Origin: DASVWZ01 sp963708575
Lineage (GTDB): Bacteria > Acidobacteriota > Terriglobia > Terriglobales > Acidobacteriaceae
Assembly: GCA_963708575.1 (NCBI GenBank)
Contig: CAVPTB010000003.1
Coordinates: forward strand, 682,001-746,000
DNA length: 64,000 bases
Reading direction: 5' to 3'
Shown: piece by piece, positions 15,338 through 23,538 of the stretch
Position numbering within the stretch: position 1 is the stretch's first letter
Layout: the number at the start of each line of letters is the position of its first letter
Made by a program: the position numbers and the translations under genes
Notes under the pieces: generated by a model
Told to the model about the DNA's origin: nothing
The model's input: the letters and a program-made list of their open reading frames with translations, nothing else
The model's database searches: none

Positions 15338-16644
15338 GCACCACTCCGCGAAAATCCGGCAGCCTCCTCATCAAGGGCGGACACCTCATCGATCCCGCGG
15401 CCCACCTCGACGCCGCGATGGATATTTTCCTCCACGACGGACGCGTCGCCGAAATCGCTCCGGCCGGCAAAGTCCGCGCCAAAGCCGACGAAACCTTTGA
15501 CGCCCGCGGCCTCATCGTTGCTCCCGGATTCATCGACCTTCATGTGCACTTGCGCGAGCCCGGCCAAGGCTACAAGGAAACCATTGCCAGCGGGACCGCA
15601 GCCGCGGCCGCCGGAGGGTTTACCTCCGTATGCTGCATGCCGAACACCGCCCCGGTCGTCGATTCGGCCGAGTGGGTCACCTGGATGCAGCAGCCCCAGC
15701 GCGGTGCCGTGGTCAACGTTTTTCCCATCGCCGCCGCTACTCACGCCAGTAAAGGCGCGGTGCTCACTGATTTCCGTTCCTTGCAACGAGCTGGAGCTGT
15801 CGGCGTCAGCGATGACGGCAAACCCATTCTCAGTGACGCCATCATGCGCGAAACCTTGCGCCTGGCTGCGGAGATCAATCTCCCCGTCATTCAGCATGCC
15901 GAAGATACTCGTCACACCGAGAACGCTTCCATGAACGAAGGCGAAGTCTCATTCCGCCTCGGATTGCGCGGCATGAACACCGCCGCCGAAGCTTCCATCG
16001 TCGAGCGCGACGTCCACTTGGCCCAACAGTTTGCCGGAGCCCGTCTGCACGTCGCCCATCTTTCCACCGCCGACTCCTTGAAAGCTGTCCGCAAAGGCAA
16101 ACGAAGTAAAGCCCGCGTCACCTGCGAAGTCACGCCACACCATTTCGCGTTGACTGACGCCAGCGTGGGTGATTACGACACGAACTGCAAAATGAATCCG
16201 CCGCTGCGTGCCTCCGAAGATCGCGAAGCGATACTGGTTGCCTTGGCCGACGGCACCATCGACGCCATTGCCACCGACCACGCCCCGCACGCGCCGCACG
16301 AGAAAGACGTCGAATTCGAACGCGCCAGTTTCGGCATCACCGGACTCGAAACCGCGCTGGGTTTAGCCATCACCCAATTGCATCGCGATCAAAAAATTCC
16401 GCTCAGCAAAATTGTCGAGCTGTTTACCGCTGGCCCTGCCCGCGTCGTCGATCTTCGCGGACGCGGCACCCTCGGCCGTGGTGGCTACGGTGACGTCACC
16501 ATCTTCGATCCGAAAAAACAGTGGACTTTCGAAGCCCGTAAATCAAAGTCCAGATCGCACAACACGCCCTTCGACGGATGGCGTCTGACCGGCAAAGTCA
16601 TCGCCACCATCGTCTCCGGAAAAATCGTCTACCGCGCCGACTGA
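15334..16644 (+). CDS. pyrC: dihydroorotase
   Basis: It cyclises carbamoyl aspartate to dihydroorotate. The 436 residues and the metal-binding start GFIDLHVHLREPGQ (HVH at residues 70-72) place it in the long, class I type of the amidohydrolase superfamily. Other ligands are visible in VIQHAEDT, LHVAHLST and the late Asp of IATDHAPH. Its ATG overlaps the pyrB stop (ATGA at 15334-15337), so the two are translationally coupled. All three pyr genes are intact, giving a functional partial pathway with UMP-responsive PyrR at the head. Confidence 0.97.
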   Translation: MSTTPRKSGSLLIKGGHLIDPAAHLDAAMDIFLHDGRVAEIAPAGKVRAKADETFDARGLIVAPGFIDLHVHLREPGQGYKETIASGTAAAAAGGFTSVCCMPNTAPVVDSAEWVTWMQQPQRGAVVNVFPIAAATHASKGAVLTDFRSLQRAGAVGVSDDGKPILSDAIMRETLRLAAEINLPVIQHAEDTRHTENASMNEGEVSFRLGLRGMNTAAEASIVERDVHLAQQFAGARLHVAHLSTADSLKAVRKGKRSKARVTCEVTPHHFALTDASVGDYDTNCKMNPPLRASEDREAILVALADGTIDAIATDHAPHAPHEKDVEFERASFGITGLETALGLAITQLHRDQKIPLSKIVELFTAGPARVVDLRGRGTLGRGGYGDVTIFDPKKQWTFEARKSKSRSHNTPFDGWRLTGKVIATIVSGKIVYRAD

Positions 16645-16651
16645 ATTTCTC

Positions 16652-17134
16652 GTGGCTCACAAGACCAACGCCGTCCGCCTGCTCGATCAGCTTGGCATCC
16701 GCTACGAACTCAGGGAATACGTAGTCGACCCTGAAGACCTGGCGGCTGAAACCGTGGCCGCCAAGATCGGACTTCCCCCCGAACAAGTTTTCAAAACGCT
16801 CGTCGCCCGTGGCGACCGCAACGGAATCTGCATGGCGGTCATCCCCGGAGACGCCGAACTCGACCTCAAAGCTCTAGCCGCCGCCTCCGGAGACCGCAAA
16901 ATTCAACTCGTCCCCGTAAAAGAACTGCAAGCCCTCACCGGATATATCCGCGGAGGAGTCACCGCTCTGGCCGGCAAAAAAGATTACCCAGTCTTCGTCG
17001 ACGAAACCATCGAACTCTTCGCCGTGATCTCCATCTCTGCCGGAATCAGAGGCCTCCAAATCCTGCTCGCTCCCGCCGATTATCTGAAAGCCACAAAAGC
17101 CAAGACCGCCCCCCTATCCCACCCGAAGCTCTGA
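16652..17134 (+). CDS. ybaK: YbaK/EbsC family aminoacyl-tRNA deacylase
   Basis: A 160-residue editing protein that in characterised members hydrolyses mischarged Cys-tRNA(Pro). The opening KTNAVRLLDQLGIRYELREY is a near-textbook YbaK start, followed by VFKTLVARGD, the catalytic-lysine region, and GYIRGGVTALAGKKDYPVFVDE, the conserved GG(V)S/T-P/A-type loop. The start is GTG 16652, 7 nt after the pyrC stop, so it probably rides on the pyr transcript. There is no evident functional link to pyrimidine synthesis. Confidence 0.92.
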   Translation: MAHKTNAVRLLDQLGIRYELREYVVDPEDLAAETVAAKIGLPPEQVFKTLVARGDRNGICMAVIPGDAELDLKALAAASGDRKIQLVPVKELQALTGYIRGGVTALAGKKDYPVFVDETIELFAVISISAGIRGLQILLAPADYLKATKAKTAPLSHPKL

Positions 17135-17140
17135 CCAGTA

Positions 17141-17340
17141 GTTTCCTCAGTGTCCTCAGTGGTAAAGTTCTTGTCCTTAGCCCTTGGTAGCAAACTCTGC
17201 TTCGTGTTCCTTCATGTCCTTTGTGGTTAAAGGTTTTCTTTGCGGCCTTCGCGAGCACTGCTTAGTGACCTTAGCGGTTATTGCTTTTGCAGGCTGTTCT
17301 TCCTTAGTGAACCTTCGTGTCCTTCGTAATTAAGTTCCTA
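17141..17340. repeat. cluster of dispersed 9-nt-periodic motif (copy 6, several units)
   Basis: The longest cluster of the motif: CCTCAGTGTCCTCAGTGG, CCTTCATGTCCTTTGTGG, CCTTAGTGAACCTTCGTG and related phrases alternate over 200 bp with GGTTAAAG/GGTTATTG tails. It fills the gap between convergent ybaK and the SRPBCC gene. No gene is seen in it. Confidence 0.75.
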
Positions 17341-17361
17341 TGCCGGTTCCACGCCTTTCCT

Positions 17362-17850
17362 CTATTCCCAAGCCGGTGAGCCGAGCAACCTCCCGGTTTC
17401 CAAATAGTGATTGATGGCTGTTTCCCACCCCGTCATCTTGCTCTGGAACCATGCCTGATCGTAGCGATCCACCACCCGATTGCCTTCCTCCGACAGCCCA
17501 GTGTAGGTAAACCGAATCCGCGCCGCCGTCTCGCTCTCTCCTTTTCTCGCTAACTCGATCTGAAGATGTGCCGTCACCACCCCCGGCCGAACCCACACAT
17601 AAGCAATCCGAAAATTCCCCGGATCGTATTCCGTCGTCATCCACGTCGACTCGCCCCCATCCTCATTCGGAGTCGTAAACACGCATCCCAGCTCCGCCAC
17701 TCCCGACTTCGAATAAATCAACCGGTACTCCCATCCCGGCACCCACTTCTCCTCTTCCACCGGACACAGCAACGGAAACACGATCTCCGGAGCCGCTACA
17801 TTGGTCTGAACATACTCATGCGCCACTCTCTTACCTGTAAATTTACTCAT
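17362..17850 (-). CDS. SRPBCC (START/Bet v1-like) domain protein
   Basis: A 162-residue soluble protein from the ATG at 17848-17850, which follows a strong ribosome site (GGGGAGGAAACG). It begins SKFTGKRVAHEYVQTNVAAP and continues with VFPLLCPVEEEKWVPGWEYRLIY, a pattern typical of the polyketide-cyclase/START-like fold: an N-terminal strand and two short helices, a central sheet, and a long C-terminal helix (QSKMTGWETAINHYLETG). These proteins bind hydrophobic ligands; the ligand here is unknown. A longer frame upstream is rejected because of the strong ribosome site at the inner start. Confidence 0.82.
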   Translation of the reverse strand: MSKFTGKRVAHEYVQTNVAAPEIVFPLLCPVEEEKWVPGWEYRLIYSKSGVAELGCVFTTPNEDGGESTWMTTEYDPGNFRIAYVWVRPGVVTAHLQIELARKGESETAARIRFTYTGLSEEGNRVVDRYDQAWFQSKMTGWETAINHYLETGRLLGSPAWE

Positions 17851-17955
17851 CGTTTCCTCCCCAAAAGAAAACGGCCCGCGCCAAGAGGCACGAGCCGTGT
17901 TCGAATGTCCAGAATATCTCACCCCAGCCAGTTTTCCAAAGAAAAATGGAGGTCC

Positions 17956-18001
17956 GCCGGGTGGCCCACCCTGAAACGCGTTCGCTGCGTTTAGGGTGGG
18001 G
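17956..18001. repeat. REP-like hairpin with GGGTGGCCCA head
   Basis: The head CGGGTGGCCCA is followed by the stem CCCACCCTGAAACGC / GCGTTTAGGGTGGG (17965-17979 and 17987-18000), which pairs fully apart from one bulged G. It has the same head as the hairpins flanking the RAYT gene at 57.3-58.1 kb but different stem bases. It lies just after the glutamine synthetase stop and could also act as a transcript end. Confidence 0.75.
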
Positions 18002-18015
18002 TTTTCGCCGGCGAT

Positions 18016-19446
18016 CTAGAACAAATTCCACAGGAACTGGTTATAAACGTCGTGGTGATACTGCACCTCCGGCGCCTTCACAAACGTCCCCAACAGCCGC
18101 GGACACCGGTCTGCCGATGCCTGCTTCAAATCTGCGTACCGCGCCTTCACATCCGCGCCCAGAATCTTTGTCGTCCAATCCGCCTTACGGAAGTTTTCCA
18201 GCGCCGCGTAAATGTTGTCTGGCAAATACCGCTCGGCCTGCCGCAGGTTCTTGATCTTCGCCGTATCACCCTCCAACCCGGTCTTGAAAATCGAGTACAT
18301 CACCATATACGGGTTCGCGTCCGGCGATACCGACCGCACTTCCACCCGCATGCTCTTCTCGTTCCCGATCGGAATGCGCACCATCGATCCGCGGTCCGTC
18401 GGAGACGCTTTGATCTGGTTCGGCGCTTCAAAGTGCGGATCCAGCCGCCGGTAAGCATTCACACTGGCATTCAGCATGAGGCAAATATCGTTGGCATGGG
18501 TCAGAATGCGGTCAATGAACGAGTAGCCCAGCTTGCTGAGCATCTCTTCACCCTTCGGATCCCAGAACAAATTCTTCCCGCCTTTGCTGATCGAAACATT
18601 AGTATGCATGCCGTTGCCGTTCACGCCCACCACCGGCTTCGGCAAAAACGACGCCGTCAATCCCATGCTGGTCGCCACCTGCCGGCAAATCAGCTTGTAA
18701 AGCTGGATCTGGTCGGCCGCCGCCACCACTTCGCCATAGCTGTAATTGATTTCGAATTGCGAAGGCGCTACTTCCGGATGGTCTTTCTCGTTCTGGAAGC
18801 CCATCGCCCGCTGCACTTCCGCCGAGGTATCGATGAACGTGCGCAGCAAATCCCCCGGCAAAGAGTGATAGTAGCCGCCGGTATTCACGTACTCGAACTG
18901 ATGAGTCTCGTGATAGTGCCGCTCCGCGTCCGCTCCTTTGAACAGGAAGCCTTCAATCTCGTTCGCCGCGTTGAGTGTGTAGCCCTCTTTCTTATGCAGG
19001 CCGTCGGCAAACTGCTTCAGCACTCCGCGAATGTCCGCTGCATACGGCTGCCCGTCTTTATCAATGACGTGCCCAAACACCAGCACCTTGCCCGCGCCAA
19101 AAAAATCCGCTGGAGCCCAGTAGAACGCGCTCCAATCGATCCCCAGCCGCAGGTCGCTCTCGCGCTGCGCCGTAAATCCTCGTATCGACGACCCGTCAAA
19201 AGTCAGGTTGTCCCAACTCTTGATCAGAAACTTCTTGTCGTAATCCAGCATGTGCAGTCGGCCTTCCAAATCGCTGAACAGCACCGTCACGGCTTTGATC
19301 CGCTTCTCCGTACTCAGGTACTCCAGCCGCTCTTCCTGGATGGTTTGCGCGGACACCCGGTTCTTGCGTTGGTCTTTGGCATTCAGATTCAGCTCTTCCA
19401 GTTCGTCGTAAGGGATAGCCAGAAAATTTCGCAGGTCGCTTGGCAT
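18016..19446 (-). CDS. glnA: glutamine synthetase (type I)
   Basis: It makes glutamine from glutamate, ammonia and ATP. From the ATG at 19444-19446, preceded by TGAGGAGATCC, the product is 476 residues. Signatures include SDLEGRLHMLDYDKKF, FDGSSIRGF (residues 83-91), NEIEGFLFKG (metal ligands), HHEVAPSQFEI-like HPEVAPSQFEINYSYG, and KPVVGVNGNGMHTNVSI in the active centre. The usual tyrosine adenylylation motif (NLYDLP) is not seen. An upstream ATG 12 nt earlier lacks the ribosome-site spacing. Monocistronic by spacing, with a REP-like hairpin directly downstream. Confidence 0.95.
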   Translation of the reverse strand: MPSDLRNFLAIPYDELEELNLNAKDQRKNRVSAQTIQEERLEYLSTEKRIKAVTVLFSDLEGRLHMLDYDKKFLIKSWDNLTFDGSSIRGFTAQRESDLRLGIDWSAFYWAPADFFGAGKVLVFGHVIDKDGQPYAADIRGVLKQFADGLHKKEGYTLNAANEIEGFLFKGADAERHYHETHQFEYVNTGGYYHSLPGDLLRTFIDTSAEVQRAMGFQNEKDHPEVAPSQFEINYSYGEVVAAADQIQLYKLICRQVATSMGLTASFLPKPVVGVNGNGMHTNVSISKGGKNLFWDPKGEEMLSKLGYSFIDRILTHANDICLMLNASVNAYRRLDPHFEAPNQIKASPTDRGSMVRIPIGNEKSMRVEVRSVSPDANPYMVMYSIFKTGLEGDTAKIKNLRQAERYLPDNIYAALENFRKADWTTKILGADVKARYADLKQASADRCPRLLGTFVKAPEVQYHHDVYNQFLWNLF

Positions 19447-19619
19447 GGATCTCCTCAAAAAGTTTTTGTGAACTTTGCGTCAACGATGAATTGCAGGATT
19501 GTCAGGAACCACAAAGATTAACGCCCAGCCTGCCCGCCTGCCAATCAAAAAAGCAAATGAAGCCCATTCAGAAAATTTATGCGAAACGAAGAACGTAGCA
19601 AATCCGGCAAAGTCGAGAC

Positions 19620-19655
19620 CCTGTGTTCCCCTGTCTCCTCCGTGGTCAAGCTCTT
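19620..19655. repeat. dispersed 9-nt-periodic motif (copy 7)
   Basis: A weak copy, TGTTCCCCTGTCTCCTCC then GTGGTCAAGCTCTTA, running up to the gluQ stop codon. Confidence 0.45.
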
Positions 19656-20487
19656 AGATTTCCAGCACCTGTCCCGGAGTCCACCCGCTCTCCCGTAAAT
19701 GTCGCAGACTGAGCGAATCATGCCGTTTCGCGAGACGCTGTCCGGCCTCATCCCGCACCAGGTCGCAATGGTAGAAATCCGGAATCGCCGCTCCCAGCGC
19801 TCGATACAGAAGAATCTGCCGCGCCGTTGACTTCAGCAGATCCGCGCCCCGCACCACTTCCGTAATCCCCATCTCGGAATCATCCGCCACCACCGCCAGC
19901 TGGTATGCCGGAACATCGTCCCGCCGCCACACCACAAAATCCCCGAAATCTTCTCCCGCCACGAACCTCTGATGTCCAAGATGCAGATCGGTAAATTCCA
20001 CCGCCCCGCCATCCGGCACCCGAAACCGCCAATTCACCCCCGCAGGCTCCGGGAACTCCCGCGCGTCCTCTCGTCCCCGGCACCGCCCCGGATAAACCGG
20101 CTCGTCATCCGCGTCATTCGGAGCGGCCACGGCCACAGCCAGATCCCTCCGCGAGCAAGTACACGGATAAATAAATCCCCCATCCCGCAACTTGCGCCAA
20201 ACCTCCAGATATGTCCCCCGCCGCTCGCTCTGCGAATAAGGACCAAACGCCCCGCCGCAATCCGGCCCCTCACTCCACCGAATCCCCAGCCAATGCAAGT
20301 CCTCGATCATCGCCTGCACAAACTCCGTCCGGCATCGCTGCGGATCGAGGTCCTCATTGCGAAGCACCAGCGTTCCCTGATGTTCCTTAGCCCGCTGCGC
20401 CGCCACCCAAAAAGTCCGCGCATGTCCCAAATGAAGCAGCCCCGTCGGAGAAGGAGCCACCCGCCCGCGATACCTTTGATCCATCAA
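19654..20487 (-). CDS. gluQ: glutamyl-Q tRNA(Asp) synthetase
   Basis: GluQRS attaches glutamate to the queuosine base at position 34 of tRNA(Asp). The 277 residues correspond to the catalytic half of a glutamyl-tRNA synthetase without the anticodon domain. The class I signature is APSPTGLLHLGHA (residues 11-23, HIGH-equivalent HLGH). A zinc site is suggested by the cysteines in CTCSRRD and PGRCRG, and RLAKRHDSLSL takes the place of KMSKS. VVRGADLL is present as in the family. It stands alone on the minus strand next to a 19-bp tandem repeat. Confidence 0.94.
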   Translation of the reverse strand: MMDQRYRGRVAPSPTGLLHLGHARTFWVAAQRAKEHQGTLVLRNEDLDPQRCRTEFVQAMIEDLHWLGIRWSEGPDCGGAFGPYSQSERRGTYLEVWRKLRDGGFIYPCTCSRRDLAVAVAAPNDADDEPVYPGRCRGREDAREFPEPAGVNWRFRVPDGGAVEFTDLHLGHQRFVAGEDFGDFVVWRRDDVPAYQLAVVADDSEMGITEVVRGADLLKSTARQILLYRALGAAIPDFYHCDLVRDEAGQRLAKRHDSLSLRHLRESGWTPGQVLEI

Positions 20488-20577
20488 AAATCATTCTAAC
20501 CATGTATCCATTTTCCATTCCGTGACTGACGGAAGCATCTGCTGTCCTGCGGATGAAGCCGTACATCGAATACCACC

Positions 20578-20672
20578 AAGGTTGGCCCACGAACCCAAGG
20601 TTGGCCCACGAACCCAAGCTTGGCCCACGAACCCAAGCTTGGCCCACGAACCCAAGCTTGGCCCACGAATAC
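20578..20672. repeat. tandem repeat, five units of 19 bp
   Basis: AAGGTTGGCCCACGAACCC occurs twice (20578, 20597), then AAGCTTGGCCCACGAACCC twice more and one partial (20616, 20635, 20654). The block then leads into GAGGTTGGCCCACC, the start of the hairpin at 20685-20713, so the 19-bp unit looks like a fragment of that hairpin element amplified in tandem. Confidence 0.85.
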
Positions 20673-20684
20673 CACCGAGGTTGG

Positions 20685-20713
20685 CCCACCATTCGCGATT
20701 TTCGAAGGGTGGG
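20685..20713. repeat. hairpin repeat CCCACC-A-TTCG / CGAA-G-GGTGGG
   Basis: Stem CCCACC, an A/G mismatch, then TTCG, loop CGATTTT, and CGAA, GGTGGG. The same element is at 31227-31255 and 31578-31606, and its core appears inverted at 39697-39710. Confidence 0.7.
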
Positions 20714-20874
20714 TAACCGAACCACACCGTCTCCCGCCCCCCACACCGTCTCCCCCCGCCCACACCCCGTAACGACCCATCTTCCACTAACTCCAAAGCC
20801 ATCAACATCCATTCCCTCGGGCAATCCCGTGCATACATCTCCTGCGACTGGAGACCCCAGCACAGGAGATCAAT

Positions 20875-22038
20875 ATGACGCAGTTCACTCAACTCGGACT
20901 TTCGGGCGACTCGAACCAGAAGCCCCTGGACCAGAAGAAAGACCAAAAGAAAGACCACAAGAACGACAACAAGAAATCGGACGACAAGCAGACTCAGAAC
21001 CACGGCAAGCGCCAAGGCCTCACCGACAAAAAAGCCGCAGCCTTCGTCGGCACCATCGTTGCCGGAGCCGTGGCAGGAATTTTCCTGCTGCAAACCGGAG
21101 GCTGTTCCCGCGAAGAATCGAAGCCCGTGGCCAACATGCCCGCGAACGCGGTGACGTTCAATCCGGCGCCCGCGCCGGTCGCCACCAATCTGCCTCCGCA
21201 GGCGCCCGCCGTCGCGCCTCACGTGAAGAAAGCAGTCAAGAAGCCGCGCCCCGCCGTGGTCGGCTATAGCGACCAGATCTACGGCGTGTCCTTCCGCTAT
21301 CCGCGCAAGTACATGCTCAAGGGCGGAGATACCACGACCGGCAGCACTGACAACTCGAAGACTGACATTTCACAGGAAGTAGCCATGAACTTCGCCCAGC
21401 CCGGCGGACTCTCGATCGTCAAAGTCGAAGTTCCCAAGGACTCGTTCCCCGGAACCGACTTGACCTACGCCGCCTTCAATCTGAATGTCAACAAGACCAC
21501 CACCGAAGATCAGTGCTACCAGTTCGCGTTGCCCCAGCCCGATTCCTCCGACCAGGCGCAAACCGAGCCTTCAAAGGTAAAACTGGGTGTGATGGAACTG
21601 GAGGAAGTTGAGAACCTCAGCGGCCCGTCCACCAGGCAGTCTGACGCGAAGTACTATCACGTCTACGACAACGGCTCGTGCTACGAATTCGCGCTCGGCC
21701 TGGCCACCGAAGACGGCACCGACCAGGACTTGACCCCGGTAAACCGCGAGCAGGTTTTCAAAAAGCTGGAGAACATTCTGGCGACGGTAAAAATCCAGCC
21801 CCTGGCCAAGCCGGAAGTAAAACAGGAAGTGAAGCCGGAAGTCGCGAAGACTACACCTCAGAATCAGCAGGAAGTCCCGACCAGGAGCGACGTGAAAGCT
21901 GAAGAGCCAACCAGCACGCCCGAAGCGAAAGCGGAATCGGCCGTGACTTCACCTGGCGTCAAGAGCCAGGATACAGCCAAAGACACGGCCAGCACTCAAG
22001 CAGCCGCGCCGGCGGCACAAGATGTCACCCAGCAGTGA
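20875..22038 (+). CDS. anchored extracytoplasmic protein of unknown function
   Basis: A 387-residue protein. Residues 1-50 are polar and lysine/aspartate/glutamine-rich (DQKKDQKKDHKND). One hydrophobic helix (residues 53-75, AAAFVGTIVAGAVAGIFLL) is followed by a cysteine (GGCS), so it could be a single-pass protein with most of its mass outside. A proline/alanine linker leads to a folded region at about residues 128-315 (YGVSFRYPRKYMLKGGD ... DNGSCYEFALGLATEDG), recalling the PsbP-like/DUF1795 style domain 'vsFryPk-gW'. The tail of about 70 residues is low-complexity Lys/Glu/Pro. No known function. A hairpin terminator follows. Confidence 0.75.
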   Translation: MTQFTQLGLSGDSNQKPLDQKKDQKKDHKNDNKKSDDKQTQNHGKRQGLTDKKAAAFVGTIVAGAVAGIFLLQTGGCSREESKPVANMPANAVTFNPAPAPVATNLPPQAPAVAPHVKKAVKKPRPAVVGYSDQIYGVSFRYPRKYMLKGGDTTTGSTDNSKTDISQEVAMNFAQPGGLSIVKVEVPKDSFPGTDLTYAAFNLNVNKTTTEDQCYQFALPQPDSSDQAQTEPSKVKLGVMELEEVENLSGPSTRQSDAKYYHVYDNGSCYEFALGLATEDGTDQDLTPVNREQVFKKLENILATVKIQPLAKPEVKQEVKPEVAKTTPQNQQEVPTRSDVKAEEPTSTPEAKAESAVTSPGVKSQDTAKDTASTQAAAPAAQDVTQQ

Positions 22039-22060
22039 ACCAGCCGCAGCGAATGCTCAA

Positions 22061-22097
22061 CGGGGCTGCGATCCCCACCGCAGCCCCGAATTTATTT
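22061..22097 (+). terminator. rho-independent terminator
   Basis: A perfect 10-bp stem CGGGGCTGCG / CGCAGCCCCG with an 8-nt loop, followed by AATTTATTT, 23 nt after the stop of the upstream gene. Confidence 0.8.
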
Positions 22098-22259
22098 CAG
22101 ATCGCGCGGCCGTCGCGTGACGGTAGCCTTACCCGCGGTGGGAAGTTTGGTAGTAGGGAATCGTACGCCCGCTATTGCCGATAGGAAGCGCGCTTCTCAA
22201 CGGCTGTTTTCAGTTAGCGCAAGCCTGCGCCGTTTGTCCGCTGCTTAATAGAGACTTTG

Positions 22260-22371
22260 AGCTGAAAGCGAAATCGCCAGAGAAGCACCTGACGTCAAGA
22301 GCGCCGAAGTGACGAGGCAGGACACGGCCAGCGCTCAGACGGCCGCACCGCAACCCAGCAGTGAACCAGCC
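22260..22371 (+). pseudogene. decayed partial duplicate of the preceding gene's 3' end
   Basis: Translated in frame, this stretch contains PDVKSAEVTRQDTASAQTA ending near CCCAGCAGTGAACCAGCC. The end of the gene at 20875-22038 contains GVKSQDTAKDTASTQAAAP and finishes CCCAGCAGTGAACCAGCC. The copy lacks the rest of the gene and any start. Sequence 22098-22259 between terminator and copy shows nothing recognisable. Confidence 0.65.
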
Positions 22372-22394
22372 CTCGCCGTGTGGCATTTGCCGCT

Positions 22395-23321
22395 TCACAC
22401 CTGATGATCAGACGCTCTGTCTGTCGGCGAAAGGAACGACATGCCCTTAGTGCGCAGCAGCAGAACCACCCCAATCACGACACACATCAGCCCCGGCACG
22501 CTTGCTTCCAGTCCGAACGCGCCTCCGGTCAGCCATTGAGGCCCGTAAAATAGAGGTTTAAACACCCCAGCCTCGCCATTGCCGCTCACGCCGAACCCTA
22601 GAATCGGTCCTTGCATCACATTCGCCATGAAATGAATACCGATCGGCATCGCCAGGCTGCGCGTTCTTAGAAAAGCCACGCCAAACAGAATGGATGCGAG
22701 AAAGATATTGATTCCCGCCCAGAATCTGGTCGCTCCAGTCATGCCGGGATTGTTGAGATGCGTCAGCAGAAACATGCCCCCAACAATAATCTGCGCTGGC
22801 CAGGCGCCCAGACCATCAACCAGGCGTTGGAACAGAAACCCACGAAAAAGCAGTTCCTCGGCAATCGCCACGGCGGCCATCGTTTCCACGCCGCTGATAA
22901 GCGGTGCCGCAGCGAACATCCCAAACTGCCAACCTATCGCGCCTATGCTCGTCAAAAAAAGGGCGGGGACGGCCATCAGCAGTGCTCCCGCAGTCACCCC
23001 GATGCCAAACTGCCGTAGCCAACCGATATCAGGTCGTCCGGTGACCTCTACGATCGGTCGCCGCCGCAGCGCTTGGCACAGGACCGTCACCGCCGCTATC
23101 ATCACCGCCTGATCGGCCACGGTGAGTTGGTAGTGCGCCCGCGAGGCCAGGATAATCGCGGGAACCAGTACAGCGGCGAGACATAGAAAGAAGATCGCAA
23201 CCCACCATCCGTTGCGCAATTCTCCCTCTGAATTCACGAACAGCTTCACCAGACCCGACACTGCTCTCCCTTTTGTTGTTCGATCGGCCGCGCCAGTTTC
23301 TCCGGCATTGCCCGACTGCAC
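22395..23321 (-). CDS. CPBP family intramembrane metalloprotease
   Basis: A 308-residue polytopic membrane protein of the CAAX-protease/bacteriocin-processing family. Motif 1, EELLFR (residues 155-160, EExxxR), is followed by the histidines of motif 2 (FLLTHLNN) and motif 3 (GIHFMANV). About eight hydrophobic helices are present. The N-terminus (residues 1-38) is polar. Members cleave prenylated or other membrane peptides, or serve as immunity factors; the target here is not apparent from the neighbours. It is convergent with the upstream anchored protein and divergent from the DinB-like gene. Confidence 0.88.
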   Translation of the reverse strand: MQSGNAGETGAADRTTKGRAVSGLVKLFVNSEGELRNGWWVAIFFLCLAAVLVPAIILASRAHYQLTVADQAVMIAAVTVLCQALRRRPIVEVTGRPDIGWLRQFGIGVTAGALLMAVPALFLTSIGAIGWQFGMFAAAPLISGVETMAAVAIAEELLFRGFLFQRLVDGLGAWPAQIIVGGMFLLTHLNNPGMTGATRFWAGINIFLASILFGVAFLRTRSLAMPIGIHFMANVMQGPILGFGVSGNGEAGVFKPLFYGPQWLTGGAFGLEASVPGLMCVVIGVVLLLRTKGMSFLSPTDRASDHQV

Positions 23322-23538
23322 ACCGCAACTGAGCCAACCAGGAAAATTAAATTGCCGTCAGCGGAGTATAACCGGCGAAAACCGGCATAACTCAAAACCC
23401 TGCCAAGAGGTCAATGAGAGTTTGTTCTCTGTGGGAAAGATTTCGACTCTCTTCGTAACCACCTGGCTTTCCTTCCAAATCCCTGTCGAATAAAATGACC
23501 CCGATCAACATTCGCGAAATCCCATCGTGGAGAACACA

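Noticed and set aside
18052..19521. 489-residue plus-strand open frame
   Set aside because: It is antisense to glnA and shows arginine/histidine-rich, shadow-like composition; glnA motifs are all on the minus strand.
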